Part shown: positions 53,793 to 62,992 of the stretch, one piece after another
How positions within the stretch are numbered: position 1 is the stretch's first letter
How the letters are laid out: every line of letters starts with the position of its first letter
Assembly: GCF_900115065.1 (NCBI RefSeq)
Contig: NZ_FOVE01000011.1
Location: 37,842 to 101,841, forward strand
Length of the DNA stretch: 64,000 bases
Direction of reading: 5' to 3'
Origin: Formivibrio citricus
GTDB lineage: Bacteria; Pseudomonadota; Gammaproteobacteria; Burkholderiales; Chitinibacteraceae
The notes under the pieces: generated by a model
Databases searched by the model: none
What the model was told of the DNA's origin: nothing
Seen by the model: only the letters and a program-made list of their open reading frames with translations
Translations under genes and position numbers: made by a program

Positions 53793-54596
53793 CTAGCAAA
53801 TTCGACAATCAAACTCACGCATATTTACAGGCACAACATAATGCCTTCCGTTGAACCTCAGTATGTAGGTCTTCGTCTCTTTGTGCTCCACGCTTGAAAC
53901 ACATTCGTCGGTTTTCTTCACGTCTCCACGCTCTCGTGTATCGACCAGGGTTTCTCTTACGATGAGGTCGAAATAGCCATGGGTAACTTGATTCGAGATT
54001 GCCAGGGTCCGTGTAGCCTCTCTCGTTTCATTGCGGCATGAGGGCCAGTTCCTGGTAAAGATGATGTTCATGTCGGCGTTCGACAATACTTCCCTAAATG
54101 TCTTGCCACTAGGGATAACTAGGCTCAGTGTCTGACTTGAGGTGAAACCCAAGTCAATGTGGAAGTTGGCGCGAATGCCAAAGGCTCTGAGGTTAGGTGC
54201 AACAGCGTAGTTGGCAGTATCAATTTCGATGCCGTCAAATCGGTACCCGTCGGAGAGAAACCGCCGTTTGAAAAAAGCGTGCTTAAGAACGGTGGCAGTT
54301 CTGTTGTCCACCAAGGCGATGTCTAAGTTGTAGTCTCCCATGGTTTCGCTATCGCCGATCGCAGTTCCTGCTTGGCGTTTGGCGATAGCCACAATGCTTT
54401 TCCCTTCGAACGGCGGATACTGCTTGCATGCTACAAACTCACTCCACTCATTTCGTCCATCGGCATATCCAAAGTTGCGTCGTACTTTAGCCACGAAGGA
54501 GTCATCGCAGGCACCAAGCGAAACGGCCGAATAAAGGCACAGGCAAACGGTGGGAGCAAGAAATTTACCCAATGGTGGCTCCAACAAACAATGCAT
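53793..54596 (-). CDS. Hypothetical secreted protein or lipoprotein, AT-richer than neighbours
   Basis: 267 aa from ATG 54596, where a signal-like segment (KFLAPTVCLCLYSAVSLGAC) begins; LGAC is a passable lipobox. The mature protein contains WSEFVACKQYPPFEGKSIVA, a Gly/Asp-rich segment with YNLDIALVDNRTATVLK, and YRFDGIEIDTANYAVAP, a pattern I associate with uncharacterised proteobacterial secreted proteins. Its composition is visibly less GC-rich than flanking genes, suggesting transfer. The frame also extends to 54767 without a signal peptide. Neighbours give no functional hint. Confidence 0.6.
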   Translation of the reverse strand: MHCLLEPPLGKFLAPTVCLCLYSAVSLGACDDSFVAKVRRNFGYADGRNEWSEFVACKQYPPFEGKSIVAIAKRQAGTAIGDSETMGDYNLDIALVDNRTATVLKHAFFKRRFLSDGYRFDGIEIDTANYAVAPNLRAFGIRANFHIDLGFTSSQTLSLVIPSGKTFREVLSNADMNIIFTRNWPSCRNETREATRTLAISNQVTHGYFDLIVRETLVDTRERGDVKKTDECVSSVEHKETKTYILRFNGRHYVVPVNMREFDCRIC

Positions 54597-54810
54597 AACG
54601 CGGTGTGGCCACCATTGGTGGCATATTGAAATAAATGTCACTGTCATTATCCCCGCAACAACAGGACACGTGACAATCCGCTCCCTCAGTGTTTCTGCTG
54701 CTTGCCGCTGCAGTCCGCCGTCTTTCATCTTGGGAACACTGAATCGAAGATTACACCAGTCAATCAATGGATGGAACGACCAATTCTGGCCGATCTGCCG
54801 CCGCGAATGA

Positions 54811-54837
54811 ACAAGGCCCGCATGATGCGGGCCTTGT
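54811..54837. other. Perfect 12-bp stem hairpin beyond the fumarase stop
   Basis: ACAAGGCCCGCA, loop TGA, TGCGGGCCTTGT. It lies 21 bp after the fumarase stop and probably protects or ends that mRNA; no T run follows on the minus strand. Confidence 0.55.
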
Positions 54838-54857
54838 GCGTGCCAGACAGGGGCGGA

Positions 54858-56588
54858 TTACTTCTTGGCGACCTTCTTGTAGAGGTCATTGCCCTTGTTG
54901 TCGACGAGGACGAAGGCCGGGAAGTCGACGACGTCGATCTTCCAGACGGCTTCCATGCCCAGTTCCGGGTAATCCAGGCATTCGACCTTCTTGATGTTCT
55001 CCTCGGCCAGCAGTGCAGCCGGGCCGCCGATCGAACCGAGATAGAAGCCGCCGTATTTCTTGCAGGAGTCGGTGACTTGCTGGCTGCGGTTGCCCTTGGC
55101 GATCATGACCATCGAGCCGCCCTTCGATTGCAGCAGGTCGACATAGCTGTCCATGCGGCCGGCGGTGGTCGGGCCGAACGAGCCGGACGGCTTGTCTTTC
55201 GGTTGCTTGGCCGGGCCGGCGTAATAGACCGGGTACTTGGTCAGGTATTCCGGAATCGGCAAGCCCTTGTCGAGGCGCTCCTTGAACTTGGCGTGGGCGA
55301 TGTCGCGCGCGACGATAACGGTGCCGTTGAGCAGCAACTGGGTGCCGACCGGGTGCTTGTCGAGATCGGCCAGCACTTCGGGCATCGGGCGGTTGATGTT
55401 CAGCTTGACGCCCGAGGCCTGGCGGGTACGGTCGACGATCGGGATGAAGCGACCGGGGTTGCGTTCCAGCTCTTCCAGCCAGATGCCGTTCTTGTCGATC
55501 TTGGCCTTGATGTTGCGGTCGCCGGCACACGATACGCCCATGCCCACCGGCAGGGATGCGCCGTGGCGCGGCAGACGGATGACGCGCACGTCAAGCGCGA
55601 AGTACTTGCCGCCGAACTGCGCGCCGTAGCCGCTCTTGTAGGCCGCTTCGAGCATTTTCTTTTCCAGTTCGACATCGCGGAAGGCCGAGCCGTACTTGTC
55701 ACCCTTGGTCGGCAAGCCATCCAGATATTTGGTGGTGGCGAGCTTCAGCGTCTTCATGCACTGCTCGGACGAGGTGCCGCCCACGACGAAGGCGATGTGG
55801 TAGGGCGGGCAGGCTGCCGTGCCCAGAGTCAGCATTTTTTCGGTGAGGTATTTTTCCAGGCTCTTCGGATTCAGGATGGCCTTGGTTTCCTGGAATAGCA
55901 CCATCTTGTTGGCAGAGCCGCCGCCCTTGGCCACGAACAGGAATTTGTAATCCATGCCTTCGTTGGCGTAGATGTCGATCTGTGCCGGCAGGTTGTTGCC
56001 GGTGTTGACCTCGTTGTACATGTCGAGGCCGACGGTTTGCGAATAGCGCAGGTTTTCTTCGTTGTAGGTCTTGAAGATGCCTTGCGAGATCAGCGCTTCG
56101 TCGTTGGCGCCGGTCCAGACCTGCTGGCCCTTCTTGGCCATCACGGTGGCGGTGCCGGTGTCCTGGCAAAGCGGCAGCACGAACTTGGAAGAGACTTCCG
56201 CGTTGCGCAGCAGGGCCAGCGCTACGCTCTTGTCGTTGGACGAGGCTTCGTTGTCCTTGAGGATGGCGGCTACCTGGCCCAGGTGTTCAGGGCGCTGCAG
56301 GAAGTTCACGTCACGCATCGCCTGGTTGGCAAGGAAGGCCAGGCCTTGCGGATCGACTTTCAGTGCCGGCTTGCCGTCGATCTTGATGACGGAAACGTAT
56401 TTGTTGGTCAGCAGGCGGTACTTGGTCTTGTCCGGCCCCAGCTTGAACATGGTGTCGAATCGCGGATCGACGGGCTGGTTTGTCTGCGGAGCGGCCGGGG
56501 CGGCCAGTGCTTCCTGGGCGGTGACCGTTCCGACGGCTGCGGCAACGGCGCTGGCGGTAGCGCATTTCAGAAAGTCTCTACGTGACAT
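54858..56588 (-). CDS. Class I fumarate hydratase with twin-arginine signal peptide
   Basis: 576 aa. Residues ~40-576 are a full FumA/FumB-type fumarase, which interconverts fumarate and malate with a [4Fe-4S] cluster: cysteines in [24 protein letters not shown] and [12 protein letters not shown]. The first ~30 residues, [20 protein letters not shown] then [13 protein letters not shown], form a Tat signal: S-R-R-D-F-L-K, hydrophobic core and AxA cleavage site. FumA of E. coli (548 aa) has no such extension. GAGGAG nine bases before ATG 56588 supports this start, so export of the folded enzyme is likely. Transcribed alone. Confidence 0.93.
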   Translation of the reverse strand: MSRRDFLKCATASAVAAAVGTVTAQEALAAPAAPQTNQPVDPRFDTMFKLGPDKTKYRLLTNKYVSVIKIDGKPALKVDPQGLAFLANQAMRDVNFLQRPEHLGQVAAILKDNEASSNDKSVALALLRNAEVSSKFVLPLCQDTGTATVMAKKGQQVWTGANDEALISQGIFKTYNEENLRYSQTVGLDMYNEVNTGNNLPAQIDIYANEGMDYKFLFVAKGGGSANKMVLFQETKAILNPKSLEKYLTEKMLTLGTAACPPYHIAFVVGGTSSEQCMKTLKLATTKYLDGLPTKGDKYGSAFRDVELEKKMLEAAYKSGYGAQFGGKYFALDVRVIRLPRHGASLPVGMGVSCAGDRNIKAKIDKNGIWLEELERNPGRFIPIVDRTRQASGVKLNINRPMPEVLADLDKHPVGTQLLLNGTVIVARDIAHAKFKERLDKGLPIPEYLTKYPVYYAGPAKQPKDKPSGSFGPTTAGRMDSYVDLLQSKGGSMVMIAKGNRSQQVTDSCKKYGGFYLGSIGGPAALLAEENIKKVECLDYPELGMEAVWKIDVVDFPAFVLVDNKGNDLYKKVAKK

Positions 56589-56716
56589 GCTGTATTACTC
56601 CTCGCTGGTTGATGATGACTGCAAATCGATATGCGAAAGTCGCAGCATGGGAAGGCCGCAATCTTCGCGGGTGAAACCGGTGTCTGGCGACGTCAGGATG
56701 ATGTTTGTATGGCCTG

Positions 56717-56860
56717 AGAACCTGTTCGCGCTCTTGCTGCGAAGCCGTGATCGGGGCTCATGCGCTGCTCAAAATCCTCATGTACTGCTTGTACACTCCG
56801 GTTTTTGCGCTGCTCTTCACCCCGCTGACGGCTTCTCGCGACAGATCGTGAACTGGTTCT
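56717..56860 (+). repeat. 144-bp palindromic repeat element, copy 2
   Basis: Starts AGAACCTGTTCGCGCTCT and ends AGATCGTGAACTGGTTCT. Same length and near-identical interior as the reverse complement of 2316-2459. Contains the hairpin TGTAC/GTACA with 5-nt loop (56781-56795). Situated upstream of the fumarase gene; the rest of 56589-57048 holds no gene, but becomes AT-rich before 57049. Confidence 0.85.
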
Positions 56861-57048
56861 GTGCGGGGCTGGATATACTGAAAAGTTCAGGTGGGAATTT
56901 GGGGATGGAGACGCTCGGCATGTAGTTCATGGTTGCTCGCTACAAATCCGCGTGGTTTTTATGTAAAAAATTCTGAGCAGATTTACGGGCTTTGTCAAAA
57001 AATTTTTTTTATTGTTTAAAAAATAAAATCATTCGAGATTGAAGAAAT

Positions 57049-57900
57049 ATGAGAGATACCGAGCTGATCGTTTCCAGAATGGATGCCTTGCTGGCGCGTG
57101 CCGATGCGTGGCTTGACCCGAAGCCGCCTGCTGTCGATTGGCAGTCTCAGGCATTCAGATGGCGTAGTGGGAATGGAGGTGGCTACATGAAGGCGGTGGC
57201 CCATCCTCACGAGATCGGTCTTGAAGACTTGGCGGCAGTCGAGGTGCAAAAAGCGCGTCTTTACGAAAACACCCGCCAGTTCGTGGCCGGCCGTACGGCC
57301 AACAATGCGCTGTTGACCGGGGCGCGCGGCACCGGAAAATCTTCGCTGATCAAGGCGGTGTGGCAGGCGTTCCGCCATGAGGGCTTGCGCCTGATCGAAG
57401 TGGAGAAAGCGCATTTGCAGGATCTGCCGGAAATCACCGATCTGCTGTTTGGTCGTCCGGAGCGTTTCATCATCTTTTGCGACGATCTCTCATTTGAAGA
57501 AGGCGACCACGGTTACCAGGCGCTGAAGACCGTGCTGGATGGCTCAATTGCCGCCCCCTCGTCCAACGTGCTGGTCTATGCCACGTCCAACCGCCGGCAT
57601 CTGGTGCCGGAGTATTTCGAGGAGAACGCCGCGACGCGCCACGTCGACGGCGAGGTGCATTTTTCCGATGCGGTGGAAGAAAAGATGGCGCTGTCGGAGC
57701 GCTTTGGCCTGTGGCTGACCTTCTACGCCATGGATCAGGATGCCTATCTGGCTGCGGTGCAGATCTGGTTGGCGCGGCTGGGCTTCGGGTGTTGGGATGA
57801 AGAGGTGCGGCGCGAGGCGCTGCAATGGGCGCTGGCGCGCGGTGCCCGCAGCGGGCGCGTGGCCTGGCAGTTTGCGCGGGACAGGGCTGGGCGGCTATAG
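57049..57900 (+). CDS. DUF815 family AAA-type ATPase
   Basis: 283 aa cytoplasmic P-loop ATPase of the DUF815 family. Walker A TGARGTGKSSLIKAVW, Walker B RFIIFCDDLSFEEGD, sensor-like VYATSNRRHLVPEYF. An N-terminal helical region precedes the ATPase core. Function of the family is not established. The 100 bp upstream are AT-rich and likely contain its promoter. Convergent with ugd. Confidence 0.9.
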   Translation: MRDTELIVSRMDALLARADAWLDPKPPAVDWQSQAFRWRSGNGGGYMKAVAHPHEIGLEDLAAVEVQKARLYENTRQFVAGRTANNALLTGARGTGKSSLIKAVWQAFRHEGLRLIEVEKAHLQDLPEITDLLFGRPERFIIFCDDLSFEEGDHGYQALKTVLDGSIAAPSSNVLVYATSNRRHLVPEYFEENAATRHVDGEVHFSDAVEEKMALSERFGLWLTFYAMDQDAYLAAVQIWLARLGFGCWDEEVRREALQWALARGARSGRVAWQFARDRAGRL

Positions 57901-57915
57901 AAGACGCCAAGCACG

Positions 57916-57947
57916 AAAAAGCCCCCGATTTGCATCGGGGGCTTTTT
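57916..57947. terminator. Bidirectional terminator between the DUF815 gene and ugd
   Basis: AAAAAGCCCCCGAT, loop TTGC, ATCGGGGGCTTTTT. Confidence 0.9.
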
Positions 57948-57951
57948 GTCG

Positions 57952-59280
57952 TCAGGGCTGCTTGCGCCCGATCGGATAGTACTCAAACCCTTCGGCCTTC
58001 ATCCGCTCCGGCTCGTACAGGTTTCGGCCGTCGAAGATCACCGGCTGCTTCAGCAGCGTCTTGACCTCGTCGAAGTCCGGGCTGCGGAAGGCTTTCCACT
58101 CCGTGACGACGACCAGCGCGTCGGCGCTTTCCAGTGCCTGTTTGGGGCTGTCGGCATAGGCGAGCCCGGTTTTTTCGCCGATGGCGCGTTGCGCTTCGTG
58201 CATGGCAACCGGGTCGTAGGCCGTGACGGTTGCGCCGCGAGCCAGCAGACCGTCGATCACGATGCGGCTGGGCGCTTCGCGCATGTCGTCGGTGTTGGGC
58301 TTGAAGGACAAGCCCCACAGGGCGAAATGCAGCCCTTTGAGGTTTTCGCCGTAACGCTGGATGATCTTGTGGATCAGTACGCTCTTTTGCGCATAGTTGA
58401 CCGATTCGACGGCGTTGAGGATTTCCAGGTTCTGGCCATACTCGGCTGCGGTGCGCTGCAGTGCCTGCACGTCCTTGGGGAAGCACGAGCCGCCGTAGCC
58501 GACGCCGGGGTAGAGGAAGTGATAGCCGATGCGCGGGTCGGAGCCGATGCCCTTGCGCACGAATTCGATGTCGGCGCCGAGTTTTTCGGCGAGGTTGGCC
58601 AGCTCGTTCATGAACGAGATGCGCGTGGCCAGCATGGCGTTGGCGGCGTACTTGGTCAGCTCGGCCGAACGGACGTCCATGTACAGGATGCGGTCGTGGT
58701 TGCGCACGAAGGGCGCGTAGATGCTGTGCATCAGGTCGCGCGCCGTGTCGTCCTCGACACCGATCACGATGCGGTCCGGGCGCATGAAGTCTTCGACGGC
58801 GGCGCCTTCCTTGAGGAATTCCGGGTTGGAAACCACGGCGAACGAAGTGGTGTTGTCGCGTGCGGCCAGTTCTTCGGCAATCGCAGCCTTGACCTTGTCG
58901 GCAGTGCCGACCGGTACCGTGGATTTGTCCACGATCACCTTGTAACCGGTCATGTGCTTGCCGATGTTGCGGGCTGCGGCAGTCACGTATTTCAGGTCGG
59001 CCGAACCGTCTTCGTCGGGCGGCGTGCCGACCGCGATGAACTGGATGGTGCCGTGGGCGACCGATTCTTCAATATCGGTGGTGAAACGCAGGCGGCCGGC
59101 CTCGACGTTGCGCTTGACCATTTCCTCCAGCCCCGGTTCGTAGATCGGGATGCCGCCGGATTTCAGGATCTCGATCTTGCGCGGGTCAACATCCAGACAC
59201 AGTACGTCGTTGCCGTATTCGGCCAGACAGGTGCCCGTAACAAGACCTACATAGCCGGTGCCAATAATCGTGATGCGCAT
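57952..59280 (-). CDS. ugd: UDP-glucose 6-dehydrogenase
   Basis: Oxidises UDP-glucose to UDP-glucuronate, a precursor of polysaccharides and of aminoarabinose. Rossmann start [35 protein letters not shown], and catalytic Cys in [13 protein letters not shown]; the C-terminal domain has [18 protein letters not shown]. 442 aa from ATG 59280; the frame continues upstream without similarity. It could feed the ArnT-like transferase at 49.6 kb, but the distance makes this speculative. Confidence 0.96.
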   Translation of the reverse strand: MRITIIGTGYVGLVTGTCLAEYGNDVLCLDVDPRKIEILKSGGIPIYEPGLEEMVKRNVEAGRLRFTTDIEESVAHGTIQFIAVGTPPDEDGSADLKYVTAAARNIGKHMTGYKVIVDKSTVPVGTADKVKAAIAEELAARDNTTSFAVVSNPEFLKEGAAVEDFMRPDRIVIGVEDDTARDLMHSIYAPFVRNHDRILYMDVRSAELTKYAANAMLATRISFMNELANLAEKLGADIEFVRKGIGSDPRIGYHFLYPGVGYGGSCFPKDVQALQRTAAEYGQNLEILNAVESVNYAQKSVLIHKIIQRYGENLKGLHFALWGLSFKPNTDDMREAPSRIVIDGLLARGATVTAYDPVAMHEAQRAIGEKTGLAYADSPKQALESADALVVVTEWKAFRSPDFDEVKTLLKQPVIFDGRNLYEPERMKAEGFEYYPIGRKQP

Positions 59281-59365
59281 GGTGACATTCCCGTCGAAAG
59301 AAATTCGCAAGGGCGTGATTTTAATCGAAGAGCGGTAATGCGGATATGGGGCTATTCCACATTCG

Positions 59366-59465
59366 AGAACCTGTCTGCGATCTTGTTGCGAAGCTGTGAT
59401 CGGGGCTCTTGCGCTGATATTTACTTCGCTGACGGCTTCCCGCTTCAGATCATTAAACAGGTTCT
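59366..59465 (+). repeat. Internally deleted copy of the 144-bp palindromic element (100 bp)
   Basis: Starts AGAACCTGTCTGCGATCTTG and ends AGATCATTAAACAGGTTCT, in the same orientation as copy 2. About 45 bp carrying the TGTAC/GTACA hairpin are missing between GGGGCTCTTGCGCTG and the segment TTCGCTGACGGCTTC. Between ugd and the AsmA gene. Confidence 0.8.
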
Positions 59466-59538
59466 GCTTTCGCAGATACTTTGAATTTTGCCGCAACCTG
59501 AGCATAATCCCTGATTCCTGACTGTTTCGCGTGAGAGT

Positions 59539-61779
59539 ATGGACTGGCGACACAACCGCTTGTTTCGCATCGTTTTGCTGCTGGCCGTGACCTTGGTCAC
59601 GCTGGTCGGTGTCGTCCCGTATTTCGTTTCGATCGATCCGGTGCGCGCCGAACTTGTCGCCCAGATCGCCAAGAGCACGCACCGCAAGCTGGATATCCGC
59701 GGAGATGCGCATGTGATTGTCCTGCCGCGCCCGGCTTTGCTGTTGAACGATGTCGTGCTGACCGAGCCGGGAAGCAGCGAAGTTTTTGCCCGTGCCGACC
59801 GGATCAAGGTCGGGCTGGCGCTCTGGCCGCTCTTGGCACGGGGCGAAGCGCTGGTGCGGGAGCTGGTTTTTGACGGTGCGATGCTGGCTGCGGTCCGCCG
59901 CGAGGACGGCAGCTACAATTTTGACGATCTGCTGGCGCAAAGCGGTGGCGATCGCTTGCAGTTCGGCGTGGAACATTTGCGTTTCAGGTCCGCCAACCTG
60001 CGGCTTTACGATGAGTTCCTCGGCAACAATTTACGACTTTCCGGACTGGATGCCCGTTTTGAAAACCTGGCAGATCCCAAGAACGGGCACCTGGATTTGT
60101 CCGGCTCGCTGGTCGTTGGCAAGGAAGGCAAGGCCGAAGACTGGCGAGGCCGTCTAAGTGGCAGTGCCGCGATGCGTTACAGCGCGAACGACCGACGTTT
60201 GCTAGTGGCCGATCTGGATGTCAGGCTGCAGCAGGAGGGCACGAGTTCCGAGGCGTTGCGCATTGCGAACACCAGTTTGTCGGTGACCGGAAACCTGATT
60301 TATGGCTGGCGCCCCCTGCGCCTGACCGGCGGCGAGCTCAAGCTGGCCGGAGAGGTGCAGCGGGCCGACCAGAAGTGGAAAACAGAAATCGACTTGCCGG
60401 AGATTCGCTTCAAGGAATCCCGTCTTGATCTGGGGCGGTTGAAGCTCCAGGCCGCGATGCAAAGTCCCTCGGGCGGGTTTTCCGTTCAGGCCCAGGTTCC
60501 GGCCTTGGCCGGTGAGCGGTATGGCGTATTGCGCGCGGATACCGCCCAGATCGAAATGAAGTTGACCAGCCCGGAGCAGAATCTGGCATTGGCGTTTTCC
60601 AGCCCGCTGGAGTTGCTGGGAGGGACGCAGATATCGTTACCTGGCTACCGGTTGGAAGGGAGTTATGGCAACCGCAACCTGCCGCGCGGCGTGATCCCCT
60701 TCGATCTGCAAGGCGACGGCAAACTGGATTTGCGGGGTGAATATGCTGAGCTGGTGAGCCGGGGCACTTTGGATCGGGCCCCCGTTTCCGCCAGTGTCCG
60801 GGTCGATGATTTCGTGGCGCCGCGGTACAAGTTTGATGTCGATCTGGCCAAGCTGGATTTGAGTCCCTATCTGCCTGCCGTGGCCGAAAATGCCAAGGCG
60901 ATCAATCCGGACGAGCCGTTCGACTTGTGGTGGCTGGACAAGTTGGAGGCGCAGGGCATCCTCAAGATCGGCGAGCTTGTGATGCGCCGCCTGCACGTCA
61001 ACAATCTTTCCGGAAAGCTGGCGGTGAGCAAGCGCAAATTCGTGGTTGATCCACTGTTTGCAACCATCTACGAGGGGCAACTCACCGGACGTGCCGAGGT
61101 CGATGCCAGTCGTCGCGCGCCGGCATGGCGCTTGCAGCAACGCTTGACCAACATGAATATCAACGCCTTGCTCACCGACACCATGCAGACCAGTCGCTTC
61201 GAAGGGCGCGGGCATTTGGACCTCGATGTGGCTGCGGTCGGGCGCAAGATTTCTGACTTGCGCAAAACCGCCGGTGGTGGTGTGCGGCTGGTCCTGAACA
61301 AGGGCGCGATCCGCGGCATTGATGTCGAATCGGTTCTGCGCGCGGCCAACCGGCAATTGAAGTTGCTCAACGGCGAAAATGCGCCGGTGCAGCAAGCCAA
61401 TCTCGATGCCCGTACCAGTTTCAGCGAGCTGAGGGCTTCGCTGGTATTGCGTCATGGTGTCGCCAGCAACAACGACCTGGCGGTCACGGCCGGCGTGTTG
61501 AAGTTGAAGGGCGGCGGAACTATCAATCTGGACGCTTCCAGCCTGGATTACGCGGTGAAAGCCAGCGCCAATCCCAAAGTGCCGGAACTCGCCGAATTGG
61601 CCGGGCTGGAGTTGCCAATCCTGTTTTCCGGCGCTTTGTCCGCCCCGGACTACAAGGTTGACTATGCCAGCTTGCGCGAGCAGATCGTTGCCCGGAAAAA
61701 GGTGCAGGAAGAGGCGAAGGCCCGCGCAGCCAAAAAGAGCACGTCCCGGGCCAAGAAAAAGACCGACAAGAAAAAGTGA
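59539..61779 (+). CDS. AsmA family protein
   Basis: 746 aa. An N-terminal helix ([22 protein letters not shown]) anchors a long periplasmic beta-rich protein. The AsmA N-terminal domain is visible in [20 protein letters not shown] and [20 protein letters not shown]; the C-terminal AsmA_2-type region includes [20 protein letters not shown] and [20 protein letters not shown]. The tail is Lys-rich. Relatives (AsmA, TamB, YhdP) carry phospholipid to the outer membrane. Its stop overlaps the mutY start (GTGA). Confidence 0.88.
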   Translation: MDWRHNRLFRIVLLLAVTLVTLVGVVPYFVSIDPVRAELVAQIAKSTHRKLDIRGDAHVIVLPRPALLLNDVVLTEPGSSEVFARADRIKVGLALWPLLARGEALVRELVFDGAMLAAVRREDGSYNFDDLLAQSGGDRLQFGVEHLRFRSANLRLYDEFLGNNLRLSGLDARFENLADPKNGHLDLSGSLVVGKEGKAEDWRGRLSGSAAMRYSANDRRLLVADLDVRLQQEGTSSEALRIANTSLSVTGNLIYGWRPLRLTGGELKLAGEVQRADQKWKTEIDLPEIRFKESRLDLGRLKLQAAMQSPSGGFSVQAQVPALAGERYGVLRADTAQIEMKLTSPEQNLALAFSSPLELLGGTQISLPGYRLEGSYGNRNLPRGVIPFDLQGDGKLDLRGEYAELVSRGTLDRAPVSASVRVDDFVAPRYKFDVDLAKLDLSPYLPAVAENAKAINPDEPFDLWWLDKLEAQGILKIGELVMRRLHVNNLSGKLAVSKRKFVVDPLFATIYEGQLTGRAEVDASRRAPAWRLQQRLTNMNINALLTDTMQTSRFEGRGHLDLDVAAVGRKISDLRKTAGGGVRLVLNKGAIRGIDVESVLRAANRQLKLLNGENAPVQQANLDARTSFSELRASLVLRHGVASNNDLAVTAGVLKLKGGGTINLDASSLDYAVKASANPKVPELAELAGLELPILFSGALSAPDYKVDYASLREQIVARKKVQEEAKARAAKKSTSRAKKKTDKKK

Positions 61780-62810
61780 CGGCTTCCAATCCCCTTTTTG
61801 CCGACCGACTGATTGCCTGGCAGGAGCAGTACGGGCGGCATGACTTGCCCTGGCAGGTAAGCGATCCTTACCGTATCTGGCTGTCCGAGGTGATGCTGCA
61901 GCAAACTCAGGTCGGCACGGTTATTCCCTATTTCCTGAATTTCATCGCACGCTTTCCCGACGTGGCTGCACTGGCTTCTGCTTCGCCGGACGATGTGTTG
62001 GCAGCATGGAGCGGTCTTGGCTATTACAGCCGGGCGCGCAATCTGCACCGCGCCGCGCAAATGCTGGTGAACAGCCATGGCGGCCATTTTCCGCAAGCGC
62101 CCGAAGCCTTGATCGAATTGCCGGGAGTGGGGCGCTCGACCGCGGCCGCCATCGCCGTTTTCGCCTTTGGCGCGCGCGCCGCCATTCTGGACGGCAATGT
62201 CAAGCGGGTATTGGCGCGCTGGGCCGGGATCGAAGGCTGGCCGGGCGAAAAACGCGTCGAAAACACGTTGTGGCAGCTTGCCGAATCGCTGTTGCCGTCA
62301 TCCGGTATCGCCGGTTATACGCAAGGACTCATGGACCTGGGGAGTCAGGTTTGTACGCGAACCCGACCGTGTTGCGGGGCTTGTCCGGTCAAAGAGGATT
62401 GCGTTGCCTGTATTGCCGGTCGACAGTCCCAATTGCCTGCGCCCAAACCGCGCAAGACCATTCCGGAACGGCATGTGGTCCTGTTGCTGATCCGCGATGC
62501 ACGCGGGCGCATTTTTCTGGAACGGCGCCCGCCCGCCGGAATCTGGGGCGGGCTCTGGAGCCTGCCCGAAGCGCAGGACACCCTGTCGGCGGCCAGCCTC
62601 TGCGCTTGCCGTTATGGCGTGAACGTCGACTTTGATCCCCCTTTGCCGGATGTCCGGCACACGTTTACCCACTTCCATCTGGCGATAACGCCACTTCCCG
62701 GTGCCGTGAACGGAGCTGTTGTCGTGACGGATTCCGGGACAGGCTGGTTTGACCTTGTCGATATCGAAACACTCGGGCTGCCCGCCCCAGTGCGCCGACT
62801 GTTGAAGTAA
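61776..62810 (+). CDS. mutY: A/G-specific adenine glycosylase
   Basis: Removes adenine mispaired with 8-oxoguanine. WLSEVMLQQTQVGTVIPYF carries the catalytic Glu; LPGVGRSTAAAIAVFAFG is the helix-hairpin-helix and GNVKRVLAR follows; the cluster motif C-x6-C-x2-C-x5-C is in CTRTRPCCGACPVKEDC. A C-terminal Nudix-like domain (GIWGGLWSLPEAQ, HTFTHFHLAI) recognises 8-oxoG. Start is GTG 61776, four bases overlapping the AsmA stop region. 344 aa. Confidence 0.95.
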   Translation: MTASNPLFADRLIAWQEQYGRHDLPWQVSDPYRIWLSEVMLQQTQVGTVIPYFLNFIARFPDVAALASASPDDVLAAWSGLGYYSRARNLHRAAQMLVNSHGGHFPQAPEALIELPGVGRSTAAAIAVFAFGARAAILDGNVKRVLARWAGIEGWPGEKRVENTLWQLAESLLPSSGIAGYTQGLMDLGSQVCTRTRPCCGACPVKEDCVACIAGRQSQLPAPKPRKTIPERHVVLLLIRDARGRIFLERRPPAGIWGGLWSLPEAQDTLSAASLCACRYGVNVDFDPPLPDVRHTFTHFHLAITPLPGAVNGAVVVTDSGTGWFDLVDIETLGLPAPVRRLLK

Positions 62811-62992
62811 CTTTCTTTTGTTACTTGCAGGTGTTTCTTTGTGCTGACGCACGATGAAAATTTGAAATGGTGGCAAGAGTTAAAAATATGGTATTGAATA
62901 CAAAGGGAAATCTATTGTCGTTGATTTAATTCTGCTGTGGTATCGTGCGTTTTTTGTTTTAAACATTAAAAACACAAAACTGGAGGCGGGCT

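Noticed and set aside
54702..55898. A 398-codon plus-strand frame opposite fumarase
   Set aside because: Shadow frame rich in V/A/R/D with no family resemblance; fumarase occupies the other strand.
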